DNA from: Tannerella sp. oral taxon 808
GTDB taxonomy: Bacteria; Bacteroidota; Bacteroidia; Bacteroidales; Tannerellaceae
Direction: 5' to 3'
DNA: 17,517 bases
NCBI GenBank assembly: GCA_002890585.1
Contig: MIQB01000043.1
Location: 1 to 17,517 of the forward strand
Each line of letters starts with the position of its first letter. Position 1 is the first letter of the stretch. A program made the translations under genes and the position numbers. Below the pieces are notes generated by a model. That model had not been told where the DNA came from. It saw only the letters and a list, made by a program, of their open reading frames with translations, and searched no databases. Shown piece by piece: positions 1 through 7,692 of the stretch.

Positions 1-493
1 TTATTAAAAGCGGCTCGGATAATAACCCGCACGGCGTGCGATTTATTAAAAGCGGCTCGGATAATAACCTGCACGCCGTGCGACTTATTAAAAGCGGTGC
101 TTTTAATAACTTACATGCTATACATTTATTAAAAGCGGCTCGGATAATAACCTGCACGCCGTGCGACTTATTAAAAGCGGTGCTTTTAATAACTTACATG
201 CTATACATTTATTAAAAGCGGCTCGGATAATAACCTGCACGCCGTGCGACTTATTAAAAGCGGTGCTTTTAATAACTTACATGCTATACATTTATTAAAA
301 GCGGCTCGGATAATAACCTGCACGCCGTGCGACTTATTAAAAGCGGTGCTTTTAATAACTTACATGCTATACATTTATTAAAAGCGGCTCGGATAATAAC
401 CTGCACGCCGTGCGACTTATTAAAAGCGGTGCTTTTAATAACTTACATGCTATACATTTATTAAAAGCGGCTCGGATAATAACCCGCACGTAG
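1..493. repeat. Tandem array of alternating 42-bp (A) and 41-bp (B) units
   Basis: Twelve units run in the order A A B A B A B A B A B A' and start at 1, 43, 85, 126, 168, 209, 251, 292, 334, 375, 417 and 458. A+B pairs form a nearly invariant 83-bp period. All units begin TTATTAAAAGCGG and carry AATAAC in the middle. B units contain a perfect palindrome, TTATTAAAAGC-GGT-GCTTTTAATAA (11-bp arms, 3-nt loop). A units contain GCACG-C-CGTGC instead. The final unit decays after AATAACCCGCACG. An 83-bp period is not a multiple of three, so the array is not coding. The left end is cut by the window edge. The array is much more AT-rich than the neighbouring genes. Function unknown. Confidence 0.95.
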
Positions 494-660
494 CGTAAGG
501 CCTAAGAAGCGCCCCCGAAATGGGGGAACCTCGTTAATAGGGAAGGAGATTCCTATAAAAGACAAAAAAGCACTGGCTGCCAGACGGTCGCGCCCGAAGG
601 AGGAGGGCTATTTCTCTACTTTCGCCGCCGAAATCCTATCAAATGAACCATTAACTGAAT
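494..660. other. Noncoding leader region before the lipoprotein gene
   Basis: This 167-bp stretch lies between the tandem array and the lipoprotein start. It contains small hairpins, CCCCC-GAAAT-GGGGG near 513-527 and CTGGC-T-GCCAG near 572-582. I see no exact TAnnTTTG box. The nearest is TACTTTCG at 617-624, one base off and without a clear -33 TTG. I recognise no known riboswitch or RNA gene here. Confidence 0.4.
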
Positions 661-1542
661 ATGAGAATCGGATATTTCTTCCTGCTCCCCCTCCTAATGA
701 TGCTTGCCAGCTGCGAAATCACCTCTTCGGATCTGTTCGAAGTGGATGAAAATGGGAAACGCGTAAACAATAGCGATATACGCATCGGCACCTCGCTGCT
801 CGATGTCGGCATGGCAGCTTACACCCTCGATACCGTCTGCACTGAACTGATTATGACCCGGCAGAAAAATGGCGCGGTGCAAATCACGGGCTTTCGCAAA
901 GGCACCGTGATCCGCGACGAGAACGGCACGATCGATTCCATCGCTTGGGACTGGCGGCGCCCCGAGGTGCGCTACGGTTACGACTACCGCTACGTATGGG
1001 GCGACTACGAGTACCGCATTCTCTCCCTCGAGGATCACGGCTTCGTGGAGGACATGGAGATCTGGAAGCGCGGCAAGAATGGCGCCAAGGATCGGCTCTA
1101 CGCCCAGCTCACTTATTCATATGACTATGCGGGATACATCAGCGAGGTGGAGATCCCCAACCTGCAAACAACAGTTCGCTTCAAATACCACTACCGCAAC
1201 AAAACGCGCTATGCGAACAGCATCAGCATCATCGAGATTCACCAAAAAGACACCACGACTTACACCCTGAAGCTGGCTCCGGCTAAGATTCAGAACACGG
1301 GCTACGTCTGCAACGTCCTGCGCTACGCCGGTTCGCCCGTGACGAACGAGTACATCCTTAACCCCGACCTCTACTACCTCGGCATCTACGGCACACCCGT
1401 GAAGCTCCTCCCCGACGCCATCATCGAGCGCGGCCTCTACCGCGACAGCGAAGGCGAGCTGCATAGCGTCTACTCGCGCGTGGGCTCCGAGTATTATTTC
1501 TACGAAGACAACGCCGTGATGGCCAAGAGCCGACGCCAGTGA
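661..1542 (+). CDS. Bacteroidetes-type lipoprotein of unknown function (293 aa)
   Basis: The protein starts with a lipoprotein signal: Arg-2, a hydrophobic stretch at 5-15, then the lipobox L-A-S-C with the lipidated cysteine at residue 18. The mature protein should therefore sit on the periplasmic or outer-surface side of a membrane. The body is rich in Tyr, Asp and short beta-like segments; residues about 150-165 (YSYDYAGYISEVEI) resemble the repeated 'Y-x-YD-x-x-G-x-I' pattern of small Bacteroidetes lipoproteins such as the DUF4595 group. That family link is only a resemblance. No catalytic motif is seen. The ATG at 661 is chosen because it places the signal peptide at the N-terminus. It is a single-gene unit, preceded by a tandem array and closed by a strong terminator at 1566-1606. 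Function unknown. Confidence 0.85.
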   Translation: MRIGYFFLLPLLMMLASCEITSSDLFEVDENGKRVNNSDIRIGTSLLDVGMAAYTLDTVCTELIMTRQKNGAVQITGFRKGTVIRDENGTIDSIAWDWRRPEVRYGYDYRYVWGDYEYRILSLEDHGFVEDMEIWKRGKNGAKDRLYAQLTYSYDYAGYISEVEIPNLQTTVRFKYHYRNKTRYANSISIIEIHQKDTTTYTLKLAPAKIQNTGYVCNVLRYAGSPVTNEYILNPDLYYLGIYGTPVKLLPDAIIERGLYRDSEGELHSVYSRVGSEYYFYEDNAVMAKSRRQ

Positions 1543-1565
1543 GGCGGTCTATATAAAGGAAGAAA

Positions 1566-1606
1566 AAGAGAGCCACCCCCGTGGAAAGGAAGGGGGTGGC
1601 TCTCTT
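1566..1606 (+). terminator. Strong hairpin terminator after the lipoprotein gene
   Basis: Perfect 15-bp stem: the left arm 1566-1580 (AAGAGAGCCACCCCC) pairs with the right arm 1592-1606 (GGGGGTGGCTCTCTT) around an 11-nt loop, GTGGAAAGGAA. It begins 23 bp after the stop codon. The 3' side runs TTATTATC, a moderate T tract. A nearly identical hairpin in the same sense terminates the convergent minus-strand genes at 2094-2138. Confidence 0.85.
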
Positions 1607-1757
1607 ATTATCTCAAAAAAAACGGGACTGCACCGACAAAGTGTGCAGCCCCTATCTTTCCCTTTTTAACGTGCTAGTAAAGCGACTAAAGTCTTTACCG
1701 GCACGGGTCTTTGTGCGGGACAAAAGTAACGCGCCCCGAAGGGGCAAATCAACCCAG

Positions 1758-1800
1758 CCCAAGGCAGAGCGACGCCTTTAGGCGGAGCGGCACCTTGGGG
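1758..1800 (+). repeat. 43-bp palindromic element, copy 1
   Basis: Quasi-palindrome with outer arms CCCAAGG/CCTTGGG and inner arms GACGCC/GGCG(G). An inverted copy lies at 1975-2017. The two are the same length and mostly identical once one is reverse-complemented, differing mainly in the outer arms (AAGG versus AGGG) and the central loop (TTT versus CTC). Confidence 0.7.
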
Positions 1801-1887
1801 TATGTAATGCCCACCCCCGTGGCCTGAAGGGCCGCCGGACGATAGCCCTGGGTAACACCCTGGGTTGCGGAGGTGCGAACGAAATTC

Positions 1888-1952
1888 CAGCACCCTGCAA
1901 ATCAGCCCCCGCTCTGCTAAGGGCAGGGCGGGGGCTGATTTGCAGGGTGCTG
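1888..1952. repeat. Long perfect hairpin (25-bp arms)
   Basis: Left arm 1888-1912 begins CAGCACCCTGCAAATCAGCC, and right arm 1928-1952 is its exact reverse complement. The 15-nt centre (1913-1927) can pair further through CTGC (1914-1917) and GCAG (1923-1926). It has no T tract on either side and lies far from both stop codons, so it is not obviously a terminator. It could be a mobile palindrome, a structured RNA or a cruciform site. Confidence 0.85.
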
Positions 1953-1974
1953 AGGTGGAAGACGCGCCATTTGA

Positions 1975-2017
1975 CCCAGGGTGCCGCGCCGCCTGAGAGG
2001 CGTCGCTCTACCCTGGG
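1975..2017 (-). repeat. 43-bp palindromic element, copy 2 (inverted)
   Basis: Inverted partner of the element at 1758-1800, with outer arms CCCAGGGT and ACCCTGGG that are fully complementary. The loop and outer arms differ from copy 1 in ways that keep the pairing, which suggests the folded form is maintained. Confidence 0.7.
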
Positions 2018-2093
2018 CTATGATCAAGCGACCTTTCAGGCCGCACCGGGTACTCCATTTATTCGCAAATCGTTTTCGTTCAACTATAGAGAA

Positions 2094-2138
2094 AAAAGAG
2101 AGCCATCCCCTTCCTTTCCGCGGGGGTGGCTCTCTTTT
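2094..2138 (-). terminator. Strong hairpin terminator after the GH125 gene
   Basis: A 17-bp stem, with 2094-2110 pairing to 2122-2138 and one mismatch or wobble at 2106/2126. The loop is 11 nt. Read on the minus strand, the loop is GCGGAAAGGAA and the stem is followed by TTTTTTCTC, a classic intrinsic terminator for the operon ending at 2177. It is nearly the same molecule as the terminator at 1566-1606, loop included. The + side also has a T tract, so it may work in both directions. Confidence 0.85.
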
Positions 2139-2176
2139 TATCTATAACAAACGCTCTGGACTTATTCCCCCCGCTC

Positions 2177-3610
2177 CTATAAATCATCCAGCAGCTCGAA
2201 CTTCTTCTCGTGGACGAGCTTGACGATGAGTTCGCCGAAGAGGCTGTTCTGGCGGGCGAACCAGGCACGGGTGTAATGCGTGGGGTCATCCTTGTGGAAG
2301 GATTCGTGGATGAAGCCCGTCTCGGCATCGGTGCCGATGAGCATGCGGAGGCAGGCGGCGATCTCGGCGTCGTCGCTTGAGGTGAGGGCTCGGATGAGGA
2401 GGGACATGGGGCGAATCATGTCGTAGCCTGTGTGTGAGCTGCCGATGCCTTCGCCGGAGTTGCCACGGAAGAAGTAGGGGTTGTCTTCGCTCCAGACGAA
2501 GCGGCGCGTGTTGAGGTAAACCGGGTCGTTGGGGTTCACATCGCCGAGGTAGGGCATGGATAGGAGGCCGGGCACATCGGCGTCGTCCATCATCAGGTAG
2601 TTGCCGAAGCCGTCTACCTCGTAGGCATAGATGCGGCCGTAGGTGGGGTGCTCCACGATGGCGTGGTGGCGCAGCGCCTCTTCCACCTCGTTGGCCAAGG
2701 CCGCGCATGCGTCGGCCGTGGCGTTGTCGCGGTTCACCTTACGCAGGATCTCGGCGGCCTTGCGCAGCGAGGTGACGGCGAAGAAGTTCGAGGGGATGAT
2801 GAATTGCAGCGTTGCCGGGTCGTCCGATGGATGGAAGGCGGAGGCGATCAGTCCGGTGGGGCGCACGGGGTGCATGCTGCGGCTGTCAGAGGCGGGTGTG
2901 TTGGTCGCGGAATCAGCGTGATGGTAGGTGTAGGGGCTGTGTCCGTCCTTGTGTTGCTGCTCGCGGAAGGTGCGGAGGATAAGACGCATGACCTCCTGCC
3001 ATTTGCCGTCGGTGAAGATGCTTTTGTCGCCCGTCTCCTTCCAGTAGGCATAGGCCAAGCGCAGGCAGTGGCAGGGGGAGTCGAGCTCCCAACGGCGTTC
3101 GTAGACCTCGCTGTTCTCGGGGCCGTCGCTGAAGGCGTTGGCGTAGGGGTCGATGAGGATGCACTTGAACTGGCGGAGGATGACGCCGCGGATCATCTGC
3201 CGCAGCTCGTCGTCTTTGCTGGCGTAAGGCAGGTAGGGCCAGACCTCAGAGGCGGAGTCGCGGAGCCACATGGCGTGGATGTCGCCGGTGTAGACGAAGG
3301 TGTCGTCATCGCCGTCGATGGCGCGGAAATGGACGGCCGTGTCGAGCGTGTTGGGGAAGCAGTTTTCAAACATCCACGCCAGCTTCTCGTTCGTGAGCGT
3401 GCGTTTGATGCGCACGATTTCTTTCTCTATGGCTTTTGAGGTAAAGAGCCGCTCGGGGAGGGTGGGGCGGAGCGATTGCGTGTAATCCGTGTCGGTGTAG
3501 ACGGCGGTATTGTCGCGCGTCATGACGAGGTCGGCGCGGGCCGGTGTGTGACAGAGGAAGAGGGTGGCCGCTGTGGCTGCGGCAAGGCATAAGGGGTTGC
3601 GGTGTGTCAT
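2177..3610 (-). CDS. Secreted GH125 family exo-alpha-1,6-mannosidase (477 aa)
   Basis: A Sec signal peptide is visible: hydrophobic residues 7-20 followed by T-P-A-R-A, with cleavage likely after Ala-26, so the enzyme is periplasmic or exported. Family-typical blocks follow: TGDIHAMWLRDSA (108-120), PSDD (261-264), IIPSNFFAV (271-279), GEGIGSSHTGYDMIRPMSL (386-404) and TGFIHESF (431-438). The last precedes DDPTHYTRAWFARQNSLFGE. GH125 enzymes are metal-independent inverting mannosidases that remove alpha-1,6-linked mannose from glycans. I infer, without alignment, that the acidic catalytic pair lies in the PSDD and HES blocks. Length fits the family. It is last in a minus-strand cluster, 79 bp after the glycogen synthase stop, with a strong terminator downstream at 2094-2138. 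The start at 3610 is supported by the signal peptide. Confidence 0.93.
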   Translation of the reverse strand: MTHRNPLCLAAATAATLFLCHTPARADLVMTRDNTAVYTDTDYTQSLRPTLPERLFTSKAIEKEIVRIKRTLTNEKLAWMFENCFPNTLDTAVHFRAIDGDDDTFVYTGDIHAMWLRDSASEVWPYLPYASKDDELRQMIRGVILRQFKCILIDPYANAFSDGPENSEVYERRWELDSPCHCLRLAYAYWKETGDKSIFTDGKWQEVMRLILRTFREQQHKDGHSPYTYHHADSATNTPASDSRSMHPVRPTGLIASAFHPSDDPATLQFIIPSNFFAVTSLRKAAEILRKVNRDNATADACAALANEVEEALRHHAIVEHPTYGRIYAYEVDGFGNYLMMDDADVPGLLSMPYLGDVNPNDPVYLNTRRFVWSEDNPYFFRGNSGEGIGSSHTGYDMIRPMSLLIRALTSSDDAEIAACLRMLIGTDAETGFIHESFHKDDPTHYTRAWFARQNSLFGELIVKLVHEKKFELLDDL

Positions 3611-3644
3611 ATAAACGAAGAACGAAAAGTGAAAAGCGAAAGGC

Positions 3645-3679
3645 GGGAGGCGTGTGCGAGAGAGACGTACACGCCTCCC
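3645..3679 (-). other. Intergenic hairpin between glycogen synthase and GH125
   Basis: Perfect 11-bp arms GGGAGGCGTGT (3645-3655) and ACACGCCTCCC (3669-3679) with a 13-nt loop. It lies 10 bp after the glycogen synthase stop and 34 bp before the GH125 start, both on minus. The minus-strand flank is pyrimidine-rich but has no pure T run. It could be a partial terminator, a processing site or a 3'-end stabiliser that lets GH125 be expressed at a different level from the upstream genes. Confidence 0.6.
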
Positions 3680-3689
3680 TACAGCATGA

Positions 3690-5327
3690 TCAGCTCCTTT
3701 GCTGTGCAGCGCTGAGGGCGTGATCGAAGGCGGTGTAGTAATAGGTAATGAAGCGTTCCCATTCGGCTTGTGCGGCTAAGGCTTGGCAACGCACGGCGAT
3801 GGCACGGCGTTCGGTGTCGGTGTGGCGCATGAGGATGCGCAAGGCCTCGGCAGCTCCATCGACTACAGCGGCGTAGTTGTCGTCCGTGCGGTGGATGACG
3901 GTCACGCCCTCGGTGATGTCGCAGCCACTGACGACGGTCTGTGCCCATCGCCCAAAGCCGGCCAAGTCGGTCGTGATGGTGGGGATGCCGAAGGCGACGC
4001 TCTCGAGTGGCGTGTAGCCCCAAGGCTCGTAATAGGAGGGGTAGAGGGTGGCGTCCATGCCGATCAGGAGGTCGTAGTAGGGCGTGTTGAAGAGGCCGTC
4101 GCGGCCGTCTAAGTAGCAGGGCACGAAGATGATCTTCAGGCGCTCGTTGGCGTTGAAGCCGGTCTGGAGGATGAAGTTCGAGACGCGATCGTTGTCCATG
4201 CTATGGAGCCAATGCGTAAGGAAGGGTGTGGGCAGCGGCTCAGACGTCGGGGTGCCTTGCTCGAGGGCGGCTTTCAGGTCGGCGCGGGGGGCGTAGACCC
4301 AGGCGGGGATGAGCAGGAAGGCAACGACCGTGCGGGGCAGGTCGGCCGACGTGCGCAGGCGGTTCATGGCGTCGATGAAGACGTCGATGCCCTTGTTACG
4401 ATACTCATAGCGGCCGCTGATGGAGACGAGGAAGGTGTCGTCCGTGTCGAGCTGCTTGCCGTAGAGCGTGGAGGCTGCGCGGAGCAGTCGTTGGCGAGCG
4501 TCGGCGCGTCGGGCGGGGTAGCAGTCGGGGGTGGGGACGAAGTCGGGCTCGAAGCCGTTCGGGGTCACCACGTCTGGCGCCTTGCTGAGCAGCTGGCGGC
4601 ACTCTACGGCCGTAATCTCGCTGACCGTCGTGAAGCAATCGGCGAAGTGCGCCGCCTTTTTCTCCACAGAGTGCTTCGCCTCGACGTGTAGCTCGGCCGC
4701 CATGCCGTCGCCGTTGTAGCTCTGCATGTGGCTGTAGAGCGGTTTGTTGTTGCCGGCGATGGAGCGCCCGATGGTGGTGGCGTGTGTGGTGAAGAGGGTG
4801 GCGATGCGCGGCACGTATTTGCGCAAGTGAAGGAGGCCGAAGCCGAGCATCCACTCGTCGAAGTGGGCCACGACGCGGCGATCGTCTAAGTGATGGAAAC
4901 GGTAGAAGCTCTCGATGGCGCGCCCGACGGCGGCGGCGAAGACGCACGACTCGTCGTAGTCGCCATAGGCCTTCGAGGAGTCGACGCCGAAGGATTCCCA
5001 CATCTCGTAGAAGAGTTCGTTTTTGCGATTGAAGAGCTGTCGGTAGTCGACGAGCAAGACGATGGGTGCACCCGGAATGCGCCATCGGCCTACGCGTACG
5101 GGCAGACCAGCAGCAGTGATGGTGCGTTGCCAGTCGGGGAAGAGGGAAGCGTCTTCGTCGAACTCGGCGTTCTGTCCGGCGTGACCGAGGTCAGGGCCGA
5201 CGAAGAGGATGTGGTCGGGGAAGCGTTGTTGCAGGGTGCGAGCTTTAGTTGACAGGACGGTGTAGATGCCGCCCACTTTGTTGCAGACTTCCCAGCTGCA
5301 CTCGAAGATGTAATCGGGGTGTATCAT
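3690..5327 (-). CDS. GT3-type (eukaryote-like) glycogen synthase (545 aa)
   Basis: The N-terminus reads FECSWEVCNKVGGIYTV (8-24), matching the conserved start of GT3 glycogen synthases, where the Lys-Val-Gly-Gly segment helps bind the nucleotide sugar. Near the C-terminus, YPSYYEPWGYTPLES holds the E-x7-E pair (Glu-434 and Glu-442) equivalent to the catalytic glutamates of yeast and animal enzymes, followed by the family-typical TTDLAGFG. GT3 enzymes transfer glucose from UDP-glucose to growing alpha-1,4-glucan in the cytoplasm. The protein lacks the long regulatory C-terminal tail of eukaryotic forms, and its length suits bacterial members found in Bacteroidetes. It lies 36 bp downstream of the antiporter stop and 79 bp upstream of GH125, all on minus, so cotranscription is likely. 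A short CGGCC-TTT-GGCCG hairpin (5346-5358) sits just before its start. Confidence 0.93.
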   Translation of the reverse strand: MIHPDYIFECSWEVCNKVGGIYTVLSTKARTLQQRFPDHILFVGPDLGHAGQNAEFDEDASLFPDWQRTITAAGLPVRVGRWRIPGAPIVLLVDYRQLFNRKNELFYEMWESFGVDSSKAYGDYDESCVFAAAVGRAIESFYRFHHLDDRRVVAHFDEWMLGFGLLHLRKYVPRIATLFTTHATTIGRSIAGNNKPLYSHMQSYNGDGMAAELHVEAKHSVEKKAAHFADCFTTVSEITAVECRQLLSKAPDVVTPNGFEPDFVPTPDCYPARRADARQRLLRAASTLYGKQLDTDDTFLVSISGRYEYRNKGIDVFIDAMNRLRTSADLPRTVVAFLLIPAWVYAPRADLKAALEQGTPTSEPLPTPFLTHWLHSMDNDRVSNFILQTGFNANERLKIIFVPCYLDGRDGLFNTPYYDLLIGMDATLYPSYYEPWGYTPLESVAFGIPTITTDLAGFGRWAQTVVSGCDITEGVTVIHRTDDNYAAVVDGAAEALRILMRHTDTERRAIAVRCQALAAQAEWERFITYYYTAFDHALSAAQQRS

Positions 5328-5345
5328 TATATGTAGGGTAGTTAT

Positions 5346-5358
5346 CGGCCTTTGGCCG
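5346..5358. other. Small hairpin in the antiporter/glycogen synthase gap
   Basis: CGGCC-TTT-GGCCG forms a 5-bp stem with a 3-nt loop inside the 36-bp gap, about 19 bp upstream of the glycogen synthase start on minus. It is too short to call a terminator. It could influence translation of the downstream gene. Confidence 0.35.
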
Positions 5359-5363
5359 GGTAG

Positions 5364-7670
5364 TTAGTAGAGGCGGACCTTTTCGCGGTGATGGATGATG
5401 AGCGTGGAGGGCATTTGCCGGAGGGGCTCGCGGCAGACGTCGGAGATGACGTTCCAGGTGGCGTAACCGACAAGCATAAAGTCTGCTTCGGCAAACGACT
5501 CGCGGGTGAGGTCGGCCTCGGGTAGCAGGTGGGCGTTCTCGGTGTGGGTTATGAATGACTCCAGCTCACGGGCGATGGCGTCCGGAGTGGGGGAGGGGTC
5601 GGCCGACGGGCGACGATGGAGCAGGGCGGCGGTGCCTTGGGTGGAGCGGAGCAGGACTTGGGCGTAATGCAAAAGGATGAGATCATCGGTGGAGTTGATG
5701 ACGACGAGTAGGTGATCGGCGCGGGTGAAGCCGCGATTGACGAAGACACCGACGGAGCAACGGCTGCGCTCGATGAAGTAGCGCGTCTTGTCGTGGATGA
5801 GTGACCCGGGCGAGAGCCGTTCTTGCACCCGGTCGCCACCGAAAACGGAGAAGAGCGACTTGCGGATGCGGCGTGCCTCAATGTCGGTCGGGAGGTTGCT
5901 CATAGCGACACCGGCGCCCACCAGTAGGAAGTCGAAAGGCTCATCGTTGACGATGCCGACGATGGTGTCTCCGGCGTTGTCTGAGACCTCGTAACGCATG
6001 GCCACGTGCAGGTTGAGGCGTTTGGCCTCGCGCACGACGGGCTCGAAGCTGATTTGCTCGAAACTGGCGGTGTGGCGCGGGTTGATGTCGGAGCCGACGG
6101 TGAGGTGGAGGGCGGTCAGGTCGAGGCGGACGTCGCCACGGCTGAACATGCGGTGGGCCACGTCGAGCAGGATGGGGCCACTGCCGGCGCGGCCGAAGGA
6201 GAGGAGCACGCGGAAGGCGCCCGGATGAACTGCCTCCATACGCCGTTGGCGCAGGCGTTCGCCAGCACGAAAGGCGGAGTTGATGAGTGCCAGCAGCGGC
6301 GTTGTCATAAACGTAGAGACGAGCGTCATCAGAATCAGCATGACAAAAACGGGGGGTGGCAGGATGTGCATCTCGTAACCGATCGTCAGGGCGATGAGCT
6401 CCATCAGCCCATGCGTATTCATGAGCGCCCCTAACTGGAGGCTGTTCTTCCAACTCTCCTTCTCGAGCCGTGCGGAGAGGATGGCGCCACCGAATTTGCC
6501 AAGCGTAGAAACAAGAATGAGTCCGACGCAGACGAGCCACATCTCCGCCGAATTGATCAGCCCGATCTCTGTGCGCAGCCCCGTTGAGACGAAGAAGAGC
6601 GGCAGGAAGATGATGAGCGACACGTCTTCCACCTTCTCAGTCATAATCTTGCGGAAGCGCAGGTTTTCGGGCATGACTAATCCGGCCACGAAGGCGCCGA
6701 AGAGGGCGTGGAGGCCGGCTATTTCGGTGAGGTAAGCCGAGATGAGCAGCAAGAGGAACATGAACATGACGAGGGGTTTGCCGATCACCTCCGGGTTATG
6801 GTAAAGGTTGCCGACCATGCGCAGCAGCGGCCTGACGAGGCTGAACATGACGAGCAGGTAGATGACGGCAAAGACGATGTTGTAGACGGCGCCAAGCATG
6901 GTGCCGGCCTGCGAGATGGCTACGACGATGGCCAGAAGGCACCATGCCGCCACGTCGCCGTTAGCCGCAGCCGCCAGCGCTACGGTGCCGAGGTGGGTGC
7001 GCGTCAGGCGGCGTTCCTGGATGATGCGCGCCAAGACGGGGAAGGCGGTGATGCTCATCGTTATGGCGATGAAGAGGGCGAAGGGCACGAAGGGCACCTC
7101 GCGGCCGTAGTGCCCATAGATGAGGTAGGCAGCTGCGAGCCCACAGAAGAAGGTGAGGAACATGCAGGTGTAGCTGATCATCACCGTCTCGCGGAGCTTC
7201 TTGCGGATGGCGTCTAAGTCGAGCTCCATGCCGATGGTGTACATGAAAAAGATGAGTCCGAACTGGCTTAGGAGGTTGATGTTCTGTAGCGATTCGGGGG
7301 GAAAGAGGAAGTGCGAACATTCGGGCGCAAACCGACCCAGGACTGAGGGGCCGAGCAGGATGCCGGCCAGAATCTCGCCCACGACCATCGGCTGCCCAAT
7401 GCGTTTGAAGAGCAGCCCGACGAGGCGGCAGGTGATGAGGATGACGATGATCTGCAGCAGGAGGAGGCCGAAGGAGGAGCGGATGTGTTCGGCCACGAGG
7501 GTGAGGAAGGTGCCGAAGCCCTCCGCAAGGTTGCGCGGCGCATCGGCGCGGCTGGCGGCGTCGGTCACGAGCTGACGGCTCTGCCCCTCGCGGATGATGA
7601 GGTACATCGAGACAAAACAGGCCACGATGAGCAGGGCGTAAAGCAAAAAACCTTTGGATTTCTTCGTCAT
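5364..7670 (-). CDS. CPA2-family cation/proton antiporter with C-terminal USP-like region (768 aa)
   Basis: An N-terminal membrane anchor (residues 8-25) is followed by a polytopic Na+/H+-exchanger-type domain spanning about 65-465. Conserved blocks include QPMVVGEILAGILLGPSVLG (93-112), GMELDLDAIRK (147-157) and ANGDVAAWCLLA (236-247), whose Asp-240 lies where CPA2/plant CHX proteins carry the ion-coupling Asn-Asp pair. HALFGAFVAGLVMPE (321-335) and the GLRTEIG and NTHGLMELI segments are also typical. From about 485 to the end the protein is soluble and looks like paired universal-stress-protein folds, a common regulatory appendage. It probably exchanges K+ or Na+ for H+ across the inner membrane. 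The reading frame extends upstream to 7811, but Met at 7670 is preferred: it gives a normal N-terminus and lies downstream of a -7 box at 7693-7700. It is first in the cluster with glycogen synthase and GH125. Confidence 0.9.
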   Translation of the reverse strand: MTKKSKGFLLYALLIVACFVSMYLIIREGQSRQLVTDAASRADAPRNLAEGFGTFLTLVAEHIRSSFGLLLLQIIVILITCRLVGLLFKRIGQPMVVGEILAGILLGPSVLGRFAPECSHFLFPPESLQNINLLSQFGLIFFMYTIGMELDLDAIRKKLRETVMISYTCMFLTFFCGLAAAYLIYGHYGREVPFVPFALFIAITMSITAFPVLARIIQERRLTRTHLGTVALAAAANGDVAAWCLLAIVVAISQAGTMLGAVYNIVFAVIYLLVMFSLVRPLLRMVGNLYHNPEVIGKPLVMFMFLLLLISAYLTEIAGLHALFGAFVAGLVMPENLRFRKIMTEKVEDVSLIIFLPLFFVSTGLRTEIGLINSAEMWLVCVGLILVSTLGKFGGAILSARLEKESWKNSLQLGALMNTHGLMELIALTIGYEMHILPPPVFVMLILMTLVSTFMTTPLLALINSAFRAGERLRQRRMEAVHPGAFRVLLSFGRAGSGPILLDVAHRMFSRGDVRLDLTALHLTVGSDINPRHTASFEQISFEPVVREAKRLNLHVAMRYEVSDNAGDTIVGIVNDEPFDFLLVGAGVAMSNLPTDIEARRIRKSLFSVFGGDRVQERLSPGSLIHDKTRYFIERSRCSVGVFVNRGFTRADHLLVVINSTDDLILLHYAQVLLRSTQGTAALLHRRPSADPSPTPDAIARELESFITHTENAHLLPEADLTRESFAEADFMLVGYATWNVISDVCREPLRQMPSTLIIHHREKVRLY

Positions 7671-7692
7671 GGATGTGCTGTTAAGTGCGCGA

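Larger units (their letters stand above)
1607..2093. other. Gene-free palindrome-rich island between convergent terminators
   Basis: No convincing gene lies here. The small ORFs in it (for example 1581-1781 +, 1666-1893 -, 1947-2147 +) cross hairpins and have translated sequences rich in Pro, Arg and Gly without domain features. The island holds two inverted copies of a 43-bp hairpin element (1758-1800 and 1975-2017), a perfect 25-bp hairpin (1888-1952), a GCCCC-GAA-GGGGC hairpin near 1735-1747, and a direct repeat of CCCTGGGT near 1847-1866. Similar extragenic palindromes commonly produce spurious hypothetical proteins in Bacteroidetes annotations. Confidence 0.6.

Noticed and set aside
1..493. 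CRISPR array
   Set aside because: Repeats recur every 41-42 bp, but the intervening sequences are themselves only two repeated types, not unique spacers. No cas gene is present.
494..660. Riboswitch upstream of the lipoprotein
   Set aside because: Only short unrelated hairpins are seen; no recognisable conserved core of cobalamin, TPP, SAM or other known riboswitches.
2648..3439. 263-aa open frame on + opposite GH125
   Set aside because: It is antisense to a well-supported enzyme, with a Val/Gly/Ala-biased translation and no promoter or conserved motif.
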